From Enoplolaimus lenunculus (Eukaryota; Nematoda; Enoplea; Enoplida; Thoracostomopsidae), in assembly GCA_030248215.1 (NCBI GenBank), contig JASANG010003130.1:372001-436000 (forward strand): a stretch of DNA of 64,000 nt, in the 5' to 3' direction. The position numbers were made by a program, and so were the translations under genes. A model generated the notes under the pieces. The model was not told where the DNA came from, made no database searches, and saw only the letters and a list, made by a program, of their open reading frames with translations. This document shows positions 1 to 11,500 of the stretch, piece by piece (within the stretch, counting starts at the first letter, position 1; every line of letters starts with the position of its first letter).

Positions 1-374
1 ATAAATTGGCCGTGAAGTTTTGCGTAGTTTAACAAAATTTATCTGTATCGCGCATTTCTCCTAATCGTTTGGCCCTATTTTGAAGGAAGAATTGCCGAAA
101 TTTTATAAATAATATGCGTAAAAATATAAAATAACACGTTACAGATTTTCCTGAAATTAACAATCATTTTAACTACCTAATTTCGCGTCAACTCCGGCTC
201 CGTAAAGTTTTGTTGACCTATCACTCCAGCTCCTTTATTTTTCACCTTCGGAGACATGACTTTAAGTCGACCACTGACTTTAGTCAATTGTGGTCCTATT
301 GGACTTAACCGGATTGAAATTTTGATAAATTGGCAGCCCCGGGAGGTGAGAATTGTCTCGTTTAAAGTTATACT
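1..374. other. no gene seen
   Basis: AT-rich sequence with no exon-like frame, splice-bounded or otherwise. Confidence 0.6.
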
Positions 375-817
375 ACAACGTATTGACCCGAATAAGAGGG
401 GATAATAAGAGGGCGCCCCATTTTGAGTCCGAATCAATAAGAGTCCGTATCCCTCAAGAGTCCGTAACCGGATAGAGTCCCTAAACCCTAATTAGAGTCC
501 ATAAATGTGAATTAACCCTTATTATAGCCCATAAATGACTCCAGGACAAAATAATTTGAGTTCAAAACTTTAAAACGTACTTAGATTTTGAAAGTACATT
601 CCTAAGTATATCCTTGGATTATCGCTCAAGCTATTGACACAACACAAATAAATGTTTAATTCTACGGATAATTGCAGTACCGGGCATGTATAAGTAACGA
701 ATGCGGCGGATCGTGGGTTAAAAATAAATAACAGTCCGTAACCGAATAACAAGGGGGGTATCTTCTGGAAAGGCCAAATAAATATCAGTCCGCCCCTCTT
801 ATTCGGGTCACTACAGT
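375..817. mobile_element. TIR element, GTAGTGACCCGAATAAGAGG family, copy 1
   Basis: Ends are tattgacccgaataagaggg on the left and its complement finishing gggtcactacagt on the right. The interior holds many GAGTCC units (agagtccgta, agagtccataa). No coding capacity. Confidence 0.75.
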
Positions 818-995
818 AGAAGCTCAAAATTAAAACCGACGATACAGCGACTAATGAAAACCTCCAGCTTAAAGTCAAAACTACAATACATGCAGTAAAA
901 TCTTGACTTAGATTTAATTACAAAGGTCAGAGTAAGCGTGTAACCGAATTTTTGTGTTTGGTAATTGCAGGTATCCGTTATATTTAATGCTAAAT

Positions 996-1365
996 ACTGT
1001 AGTGACCCGAATAAGAGGGGGGACTGATATTTATTATGGCATATTCAGAGGGTATTCCCCTGTTTTTCGGTAACGAACTGTTCTTTAATTTTAATCCGCC
1101 CTCCGGCGAAATTCGTAACTGATATATATTTGGCATTGCAATTAAAGGTTTGTCTTGTGTTAATAGCTTGAGCGATAAATGCAAGGTTATACTTATTACT
1201 TAGGAATGTATATTCAAAACTTAAGTGTTAACTTTAACGTTTTGAACTCAACTTTATTATGGACTCTAATCAGGGTTTATGGACTCTATCCGCTTACGGA
1301 GTCTTATTAGGGATGCGGACTCCTATTGATTTGGACTCAAAATGGGGACTCCACCTCTTGTTACC
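996..1365. mobile_element. GTAGTGACCC family, copy 2, inverted to copy 1
   Basis: Starts actgtagtgacccgaataag and runs through ggactc-type units to aaaatggggactccacctct, which is the other end of copy 1 read backwards. The far terminus is worn. Confidence 0.7.
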
Positions 1366-2995
1366 ATTTTATAACAGTTTATTGCAAGGTTGGTTTTTAT
1401 TCGGAAAAATTTAATCGACCGGAAAAGACGGTTTCTTCCGTTTGTTTTACAAAAACGGAACAAAGGGAAAATCGAAAACCATGTGCTGTTTTCAAATATG
1501 CAAGAACGTTAATGGATGGCTTGCATGTGGAAAAAATGACATTGGCAGAATAAAATAACTATTTATTATGTATCAACATTTACTGTTTCAAAAAGGCCAG
1601 CTATATCGTAATTGCGAAACTGAGTGCGGACATTCTTTAAATAATAAATGTCCACATAGAGATTATTTTTATTGCATTGACGAACATTGTTTATACAGTT
1701 ACGCATTATGTTAATATTAAATTTAGAGTTGCGTGAACTCTCGGACTTTTTTGTTACAGTCTAACAGTTGTCGCCGGAAAGCGCTAAATAAGATAATTAT
1801 ATAACTTACCTTGTTATTTTGTTATTTTTGCACGTTATTTTTAGGACACGTACGAAAAATGGCAAAATATTTCGGCAGTATGTTTTTCACGCGCCAGAAT
1901 TTAGGTAAAAAATTTAATTTTTCCGCAAAAATTTCAATTTTTGCCCCAACATGGAAATTTTTCCGCCAAAAGTTCAATTACCTCTCAAAACTTAAATTTT
2001 CCCGCCAAATTTGAATTTCGCGCCAAAATTTAAATTATCCCGCCTAAATTTGATTTTCACGCACAAATTTGAATTTACGGCCCAAATTTGAACATTACCG
2101 CCAAAATTTCAATTGAATTCATATCACTAGCAGGTCATTGCATCCCACACATCAATTTATAGAACCTGAGGGGCCTCGGAAATTGAAAGTTTGCCTCTAG
2201 CACTTACAGAGGTACTCGCGTTTGAGCACGAAGGTATATAAAAGAAACGTGAACATAAAATTTGACACCTTTGGAACTGTACTGTTGCCTGGTTCGCATT
2301 CGGCAAGACCGGCCTTGTCAAAGTAAGAAGCATTCCTTTCACAAGAACTCCAGAGGTTTAGCAAGGTCTTCATTTCGGGAGGGTATGAGAGTCAAACTAG
2401 GAATTCTTCTGAAAGCTGCAGTAAACATGCAATTTCTTGGTTTTTCCAGAAATTCAGGAGTAAATGTATCACCTATTTTTTTCAACTAATAGTAGATCCA
2501 ACGAGAGTACTTTGGCCTTGGCCTCCAAACAGGGTTCAACATCAAGATTTTGTATTGGTTTAGCGCTAAATGGCATGCGAAAAGACTCCCACATTTTTTT
2601 AAATTCTCTTATACTGAAGTTCAACAACTGAACTGAGAAAAAGACCTCGTGAAAAAGAAATCAGCATCGTTTCCTTGAGAGTCATGCTTATTGTTGCCCC
2701 AGAAACGCCGACATGGGGGCTGCAGCTGTCTGTAAAAAGCACCCGACGCCCAAGCACAAAATCAATTTCATAGATACACAGGAACCGAAAGTAAAATATT
2801 TTCAGTTTTATAAATACTAAAACATATATACTTTGGGTTTCTGGCTCGTTTCGCTCTCGAATTTTGTCACGTATATGGTGCTATTTATTAGCCAGGTGCG
2901 TAATTATTTCAAATATATTGGAGGGGCTCAATATCCTCGTTAAGTTGCGCTGTAAGAAGTGCTTCCAGACATAACTTAATAAAAGAAATGTGCTT
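1366..2995. other. intergenic, with degenerate AT-rich tandem tract
   Basis: No gene seen. From about 1900 to 2115 a unit of about 20 bp of the type CCGCCAAAATTTGAATTT is repeated about ten times with heavy divergence. The rest shows no structure I can name. Confidence 0.55.
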
Positions 2996-3235
2996 ACTGT
3001 AGTGACCCAAATAAGAGAGGGGGGTAATAAGAGGGAGTCCCCATTTTGAGTCTTAATCAATAGGAGTCCGTATCCCTAATAAGAGTCCGTAAAGCGGACA
3101 GTGTGGCTAAACCCTAATTAGAGTCCATAAATGTCAATTATCTTTAATTGAAGCGCATTAATGACTGGTGGACCAAATAATCTTGAGTTCGAAAATTTTA
3201 AAGTGCATTTAAGTTTTGAAAGCAACCTTCCAAAT
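2996..3235. mobile_element. GTAGTGACCC family, copy 3, one end only
   Basis: Left end tactgtagtgacccaaataa, then the same GAGTCC-unit interior as copy 1. The right half is missing. Confidence 0.65.
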
Positions 3236-3673
3236 TATAACTTTGGTTTCGCTTGCTTCGCTTGCGATATTTTCTTCAAATCGTGTTCACACGGCAAACA
3301 ATGGGATCTATTCCAGGTGCTCACCCTGTCAAAAATATATAGGACTTTAAACGAGCTGTAAAATCGGTGTCAGAGCCAACTAGGGAAGCGTGGTCAACCC
3401 CATATATCGCACACAAAAAATTGCGATCCGTCACTGCTAAAGGGTTTAAGGTTTAGTTTTAGGCGGAGACCCAAAACACGGACCTGGCAGGATGCGTCCC
3501 CAAACAACATTTCTCGGTACGCTACAATTTCCTTCAGTCCTGCACCCTGATGTGGTTTACGAGTCACCATTTCAATACCAAAAATACACGTATTTATCTA
3601 CGGTTTCGTTGAACATAACATTGCCGTTTCCACAAAATACACCATTCCAATAATTCTTTCAGGGTATGCTTTA

Positions 3674-3806
3674 GTCCTGTAGCTAGCTCACCTTGGTAGG
3701 GGGGCTAAAATTTTTTGGAACGGACATCCAAAAGGTTTTCAATGAGTTACACTCAAGGTTGAAAAGTTTTTAGAAACGGCCAAAATGTTTCTTGGCTACG
3801 GACCCG
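3674..3806. mobile_element. GTAGCCAGCTCACC family MITE
   Basis: Left tgtagctagctcaccttggt, right ttggctacgga. The interior matches the copies at 27025 and 27953 (gctaaaa, caaggttgaaaa). Confidence 0.5.
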
Positions 3807-4066
3807 GGCTGCTTGTTTGATTGAAGCTGTGTTTATGAATCCGTACTGTTTGTGTGTACAATAAAATTTTTCTATCATGGTGTGTTCTCAACAATAAATA
3901 TGGTTTAAATTGTCATACAACATTATAAAACGTAGTACTTTTGTGTTGTATTTGTGTGTTGTTTATTCAGCAGGATTGTTGTACGTTTAGTTTTTACGTG
4001 TGATTTTTTTGTTTTGGAGCAAGCGATTCGCTTTTTAATTCAGAGTATTGTAATTTACCACATTTA

Positions 4067-4608
4067 GAGTGGCGCTATACTTGTGCGGCGCCGTCCGTCA
4101 CCGTGGGTCACCCTTGCGGCGCCGTCCATCACCCATACGGGGCGCCGTCCGTCACCCTGTCACCCATTCAGGGCGCCGTCCGTCACCCTGTCACCCAAAC
4201 GGGGCGCCGTCCGTCACCCATTCGGGGCGCCGTCGGTCACCCATACGGGGCGCCGTTGGTCACCCATACGGGGCGCCGTCCGTCACCCTGTCACCCATTC
4301 AGGGCGCCGTCCGTCACCCTGTCACCCAAACGGGGCGCCGTCCGTCACCCATTCGGGGCGCCGTCGGTCACCCATACGGGGCGCCGTTGGTCACCCATAC
4401 GGGGCGCCGTCCGTCACCCTGTCACCCATTCAGGGCGCCGTCCGTCACCCTGTCACCCAAACGGGGCGCCGTCCGTCACCCATTCGGGGCGCCGTCGGTC
4501 ACCCATACGGGGCGCCGTTGGTCACCCATACGGGGCGCCGTCCGTCACCCATACGGCGCCGTCCGTTTACCCATACTTCGCCGTCCGTCACCAATACGCC
4601 GCCGTCGG
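4067..4608. repeat. GC-rich higher-order tandem array
   Basis: A 23-bp unit built on GTCACCCATACGGGGCGCC is repeated throughout. Five units, two of them carrying an 8-bp insertion, form a 131-bp super-unit (31+31+23+23+23). The super-unit is present about three times almost unchanged (cacccattca at 4161, 4292, 4423). Because 131 is not a multiple of 3, the same Pro/Arg/Ser peptide opens in all three forward frames; I do not take these as genes. The left flank ggcgctatacttgtgcggcg is the terminus of a dispersed MITE. Confidence 0.9.
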
Positions 4609-4619
4609 CATGCATTCAG

Positions 4620-7600
4620 AACTTTCCTGATTGGCGGGGTTCGGAAAGAAAATATAGTGAACGAACACCGGAGAGGGAAGCGCTCAGCAAGCCAAACGAA
4701 ATTGTCGTGACAATTATCAATGCAAATTTTTGGTTTTGTATCGATCCGGCAGGAAATCCGATCCCTGGGTCCCCATTCGATACGTCTTCGATAAAACTAA
4801 TTTCTGTATAGAGGTTGAACATGGAAAAAAGAGTTGCATCCCTGTGTCACCTTCATTTTGACTCATGGTTACAAAGACTGATCTTTTCCGTTATCCCCCT
4901 TCCAGCCCGCGTTTACCCAAAAATCGTTGGATTTAAAAAATTTTGCATATTTACGCTTCTTATGACCACCCCTGATCATCCAACGCCCAAATTTGAATTT
5001 CCATGCAGCTTGCGGAGCTGAGTTCTTTGGCTCGCTGCCAATGATTTGGGACGGCGCCAAATCAGTTATTCCAACCAAAGCTGTAACTTTTTGTTAGTAT
5101 TTCATACTTTTCATAAAAAATATAACTGATTTAACGGCCGCTTCGCTCACGAGGCTTCATTCTCACTTTTACCTTACGATTTTACCAAAGAATTCTCTGA
5201 TGGGAGAGGGGCGCTGCCCCGCCCCCCCCCCCGACTCTTCTCTGAATCAGTCCTTAATTGTCTATCGTTTATACGTTCAGGTTGTAAAACGCTAAAACAA
5301 GGGTGTGTCCAAGAGCTATAGTATCAATAAACGGGGTGAAACTACGGTGGAGAGCGCCGCCTATCGCTATCAGTGCCAGCGAATCGCCTTCCAAGCTCGC
5401 CAATTTTGGTAAACTAATTTTTTTCGTGGATCATCATAATGTTACAGCGTTGCGCAACATAAGATGCTCAAGCAGAAATATAAAATATTTCAGTCAACTC
5501 AACAAATTGCGATCAATAATATATACGTAATTTGTCAAAATACCAAATTTCTAATTTTCACAAAATTCAAAAACTTTGTGTTGAATCAGGATCGGATGGT
5601 GGCATGTAAACGGGCGCAGATGGATTGTGCTTTTTCACAAACGTGGATCAAATAGAAATTTAATATTTCACAAATAATTGACATTGTCGAAATCATTGCA
5701 TGTTGAATCTAATTGTATTTAGCTACCAAACGCTATTCTAAAACCGACAAACTGTGAACGTTGAATACAGCGTGAAATAGATGCAGCTTTTGGCGTTACA
5801 AAGACAGGGGGGCATCAGCGCCGCCATGCTTAGCGACCCTTACACCTCCAAATCAATCAGGGCAGCTGACACACAGCAATGGCACCCTCACACAGTATAA
5901 CTATAAAGATTTCAACATCAAACTTTTAATTTCTCCAAGTATAAATTTCTTTTGGTTTCTCGCTCGCTTTGTTCGCGAAATTTTCTTCCACTGTCCACTG
6001 ATTGTCATTATGCAGATGGACGGTACGACACGATTCACATTACTACGTAGTTTCATTATATTGTATGCGACCGGATTATCCGGATCTCAGCTGCAGTACA
6101 AATTCCTTTTGCAACCTTATTTATTATATGCACCATTTCTAATTGTAAGCTTAAATTTAAGCCTAAGTAAAATTCGAATATTCCAAAATTACAAATCTGG
6201 ACATTTTTGAGCAAACACTGGCTGGTAGATAGGATGACCGGAAAACCGTTTGCTAGTGATCTACCGATACTGACGAACAATGCCCATGAAGGCCGTCGCC
6301 AGCTCACTTTGCAATGTGGACTCAAACGGTCACTGTAGCATTTGGTACCTGTCGCTGGCGAACTTAAAGGGGCCGTCCAAACCATGCCACCCAACAGGAA
6401 TCAAAACGAAAATTTTCGACTTGAATATAGTTCTAAATTGCGCCTCGCTTCTCGCTCGCTTCACTCGTGCGCTGTTGTTCACTATTGTATATGAATTCTG
6501 AACGTTAATTTTTTCCAGAGGTTTTTTTGGATCTGTAGCCTGTTTGACGTGTGATACGTTTTAAAAATTTCGCCTGCGGCGCTATTTCACGGTCAACTTC
6601 AATACAAATTTAATATGAATGATTAATCTAGAAGGCGGATGTAAAGGTCAATTAGATTTATCGGATCGTTCCAACACTTAAATACGTTGTATTTAGATGA
6701 AATGCAAAGAATTTAGCTGGCTTCGAACTCGTTTTCGCGACGTCACACGCAACGTATCGAATATTTTTTTGCATTCAGGTTTCGTAGTCTATTCAGGTTT
6801 CGTAGTCTATGGCCCATTTCTCAAATGAGTATTACATAAATACCGAAAAGTAGGCGTAACTTATCAGTTCGCTCTGCTCGCGAGCAGCTTTTACTTCAGT
6901 AGTATTTATCTGTTGTGATTCTTGGTACTCTTGAAACTTTGGGATGCAGCTAACTAAACAAATAGCGCATCAACGGACAGTCATGAATCATATGCCGACC
7001 AGAAAACCAATATTCAGTGTGAAGATTTAGTACTGAAATTGCGTTTAGCTTCTCGCTCGCTTCGGTAGCGTTAATTTACAATATGATGCTCAAAAAAGTT
7101 AAACTATAGCCAGCGCCATTAATTCGTAGAAATTACCATTTTCACTGGCTTTAACCTATTTTGATAACATTTTAAAGTGATTAGGGTACACGCATTGTTT
7201 GCCAAGTTTGCGGGGTAGCGGAGGGGCTCTGGAACACTAGCGGCGGTCCTGAGGGGCGCCGAATATATATAATTGTGCAATAGTACACGAGCGAAACCAA
7301 CTAACAACCAAACGTCATTTCAGTACTAAATCTGTATACAAAATGTTGATTTTTGATTTTCTGTGGGGTCGTTTCATGGATGTCTTCTTGGATCGGCCAG
7401 CCGATTGGTGCAATTTTTCCAACGATATCGTTTTAACACACTTGATAGCTATAGTGTGAATTGATCTGTAATAGCATGGTTCTGAATGTGTCATAATTGT
7501 ATATGTAAATTTATTTTTGATCTACATTGGCTGCATAGCTCCTAGATAAATATTCACGATCGCCTGTTCGGTGTTGGCTTGATTCTAATGCTATGAGCAA

Positions 7601-7658
7601 GTAAGTTATAAAACAGTTACTAAAGTAGTTGTATTAACTGTGTGCGAGGCCGAAGACA
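4620..7658. other. intergenic, no gene seen
   Basis: No splice-bounded frame of merit. It contains a diverged copy of a dispersed repeat at about 4890-5065 (cttcttatgaccacccctga, cagcttgcggagctgag; compare 46860-47065) and several CGCTCGCTTCGCTCG-like palindromic motifs at about 5140, 5960, 6450, 6865 and 7050. Confidence 0.55.
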
Positions 7659-7661
7659 TAG

Positions 7662-7872
7662 ACCCGTATTCGCCAAATGCGTATATCAGCTATCACCAGT
7701 TAGCGATACGTTTTCAAAACTGAAAATCTTATGCAATTGCAGATGTGAAATTTGGTACAGAAGTAGGGCAAATCAAATGATGCGAAAAACGTGAAATTCG
7801 AACGTCAAAATTTGTTGGTTCGAACGTTGCAAAACGTTCGCTAACTGGTGAGCGGTGATAGGTGTCGATTAG
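7662..7872. mobile_element. TATTCTCAAATG family MITE, worn copy
   Basis: Left acccgtattcgccaaatgcg then ctatcaccagttagcgat; right ctggtgagcggtgataggtg. Same layout as the copy at 50308-50524. Confidence 0.55.
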
Positions 7873-8321
7873 TTTCATTTGAGAGTAGGGGTGGGAAGGT
7901 ACCAGCTAAATGATTGATCTTATATATAAAACTTTGAAATTGGCCTCGAGATGACCCAAGACCGCATGAAAAGCTGGAAGATAGAAAAAATTGGCACTGT
8001 TTTGGTTTTTCTCACGGTGCAAAAGACTTGTCATAAGCTTTTTTATATTCTAGTAAGTCAATTGGTAATTCGCTTTCTTTTGTACACTTCGTTCAGAATG
8101 GGGGTTGCCCCGTAACCGATATATCGGTATCGGTGAAATTATGGTATTTGTATGGATATTTTGATCGCTTACCGATACCGATGCATCTACTCTTCAAGTC
8201 AGATCAATGAACAGCAGTTTGTCCTAGGCTAAACTGCCTATATACATACTCAGAATAGCAGATTGGCCTGCGACATATATATGCAACTGAAAACACGTTG
8301 CAAAAATAAGAAAACATAATT

Positions 8322-8583
8322 ATGCACTTAATTAATATAGTTTTTGTATGCGATGTCAGATTTGTCAAATTTGTCAAAAATGCAACGGGAAAAGCTGATG
8401 AAGCAGACGATGGTGGCGCTGATAGCTCTTCTACAATTTCTTACGAACGAATCAAATCGAATCCTGCGCCTGCAAAATCGTATCAAGCAATCGAATCTGG
8501 CCAATCGTCCACGGATACCGCCGCCAACGGATTGGCCATCATTTCTGGCGGCACTGTAGACGGAGCACCAGCGGCAAGCTCAG
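8322..8583 (+). CDS. SVOP: SVOP exon 1, cytosolic N-terminus
   Basis: Encodes residues 1-87 plus one base. The Ser/Ala/Asp/Gly-rich text suits a cytosolic tail, and the AG|gttcgt donor gives exactly the phase exon 2 needs. A hydrophobic start ([10 protein letters not shown]) is unusual for this family. There is a possible acceptor at 8354-8355, so an upstream exon could supply the true start. The resulting total of 548 residues favours this ATG. Confidence 0.62.
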
Positions 8584-11500
8584 GTTCGTCAACTACGGTA
8601 TCAAAACAGATTGTCGCTCGATAATTTGTAACGCACAAATTTGGTTCAGATGATTATGCGTAGGCTGTGGTTTAGTCTAAGGATTAGGTTTAGGCTTAGT
8701 CTAAGGGTTAGGCTTTGAATTCGTTTTCCAGGTCTGCAGCGGAAATTGATGGAAATCGTAAAACAACTCGAAGATGATTGTACAAAATGACAATTTTTGG
8801 GGCAGAAGATTATCCATGAGATACTTTTTGACGTTTGAAAAATAATTGCGTTCATCGTGTCACAATTTTCGCAATGCCTGTTGTGCGAAATTTGTGAAGT
8901 AATGTTTAGTGAATTTCATCAATTTGACAATTCGCCGCATACTATTGTGCTCTTAGGCTTAGGCTTAAGCTTAGGATTGCGCTTAGGATTATGATTAGAT
9001 TTATTTATAGGCTTTAGGACACGGTTGGGCGGCAAATTGTCGTAGATTCATGTGTGCGTATGACATGTTATTAATTGAACTAAGTCTTGAACGTAATTTT
9101 AGCTACATACACGTTGGACGAAGCGATTGAAGCTGTTGGATTTGGAAGGTTTCAAGTTAAACTGTCAATGATTACGGGTTTAGCTTGGGTAAGCTTGTAT
9201 AAAAATTAATTGAAATGAATTTTTTTGAAATTTACTACGTATTTTCGTCAAAATTGTTATTTTACTGGTCGTTGGATGTATCCCAGCGTTAATAATGCGG
9301 ACTTTTTTTGCTTTAAATTTGTTATCTTAGCGGTTTACCATGCTGCACCTATCATTAGCAGATGTGTCTTTATCGTATACTTCAGTAAAGCCCAATTCAT
9401 ATGTGCAAGTTTTTACAGTGAAAACGAGCAGCTAATAATTTTCGACGCAACAATACTTTCGCTTGCAAATTGCAGCTGCGAGTTAACGCTGCAAAAACTT
9501 GTATATCAGAATGGGGTTCACGGGAACATTTTGTGACGTTTATAACTGAATAATTGTATTCGGAGGCTATTAATAAACTTCAGTGTCAAATAGAAAATAG
9601 CAACAAGTTAACGTGCTGAATTAGTCGTTATATACGATTATTTGCAAATTTCAGATGGCTGATGCAATGGAAATGATGATATTAAGCATTTTATCGCCAG
9701 CTTTACATTGTGTTTGGGGTTTAAACAGTTGGAAACAAGCGTGGCTAACGACCGTAAGTGCTGTCAACAGCGTAGCCGAGGGGGGCAAGTGTCATCCCCC
9801 CCTTTGAAAGTTTTGTATTTACATGAGTGTTTAGACACGGTTTCAGTTGGCAACATAAGAAACCCCGCCTTCTAAATTGGTATGGAATGTAACAACTCCC
9901 GCTCTTTTCTGAAACCCTGGCTACGTTCATGAGTGTTTCTGTATATACCAGGGTGTAACCGGGTATTGGTTTCAATTTCCAGTTAAAATCTGTGTCGGTT
10001 TCCGTTTACGTTATATTAAAATAACGAAAATTCTGTTACGTTTACATTCAAAATTAGGTATAAATCACGTATAAAACTCGTAATTTTTTGTTACAGATAT
10101 GCTACAATTGTTTGAAATGAAATATAAATTACAAAATTTATCCAAAGTCTTACAAATTTCGATGCATGCGTCATTTTTCATTATTATTATTATTATTATT
10201 ATTGAAAAACCGGTGAATATATGCACACCTCAATTATTTTGGCAGAAAAATATATATTTTTGAAACTTTTATCTGTTTTCCGTTTCTGTTATTTTGATCA
10301 CTATTCTGCGTTGTTTACTCGTAAATACTACACTGATCACAAAATGAGTATTAATGAAATTAAATAAAATTTAATTATAGTCATTAAAGGTTAAAATTTG
10401 AATTCCGGTTCCGATTCCGAGTCGTATTAAATCCTGTTCCGGTTGTAACCTTGTTTCAGTGTGTAAAGTCCTGCTAGAAATGTAACCTAGAATCGTATTC
10501 TCATCAATGTGTATTGTATGCTAGCATCTATCACTAGTTGCTGATGATAGGTCATGAAATTAAGTCATGTAACTGGTGAATCAGCCAATAATGTTGGGCT
10601 TTGAACATTTTGTACGCTGGTGTACTGTGCAGATTTTGAGCTCAACCGCTTTCTCAGTTTGCTAGTTTGAAAACCTACAATAACTGATAATAAATGCTTC
10701 ATACCGTTGAAAATACGGCTACTTGATATGGATTTTATTATACGTAGTCGATGGAAAACTTGAAAATTTGTTAACATTAAAAGCTGCTGTAAAATTGTGT
10801 TTAGGTTGTCTTCTTGGGTATGACAATCAGCTCTGTGCTGTGGGGCAACATTGCTGACCGATATGGTCGTAAAAAGGTACGATTTTCAAACATAATTAAT
10901 TTTGTTGCTATTAATTTTTAAAAAATTTGCATACAAAATAAGTAAGTGTTCATTACGAGTCTTCAAAAATTTTATTTTCCAAGCCAATTCGAAAGTAAAA
11001 AAATGACGAATGATGATGTAACACTTTAGTCAGTTGTATCATGAGTGGATGATTATTTACACAAGCGTGTACAACTAGGTACCTTCTGTGTACAAAAGAA
11101 TGTACTCAGCGTACGTCGCTTTTTTGGTCTCCCTCCTTTATTCAGGAGCGGATCGATTGCAGTTTTAATGGTTTTAAAAATTTAGACGGTGTATGTTTGA
11201 TGTAAGTAGATTGCAATGTATCTGTATTGTTTACGGAAAATTTAGACCTCTTAAATAAGGGGGTGGAGTTGGCCAAAATTGCAACGCGTGCCGGGTACAT
11301 TCTTTTCTCCACCGCATGTGTCCAGTTGCATACACTTGTTAAAGAGTATCATGTACTCTTAGTTGTATCAAGACTGTATAATACCAAATAGAGTGTGACA
11401 CTTACAAAAGGTTAGCTATTGCTATTTGTGGTGTCACGTGGTCTCAATATGATGCTACCCCCCTGATCGATGAAGGGGTGTAACGGCTAGTTTTGCGCAC

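Noticed and set aside
4069-4811. Three overlapping long frames with Pro/Arg-rich product
   Set aside because: They are the same tandem repeat read in three frames; composition follows the repeat, with no splice or promoter support.
8344-8559. Alternative first-exon frame for SVOP ([16 protein letters not shown])
   Set aside because: It would not splice in frame to exon 2, while the overlapping frame does and gives the family's usual length.
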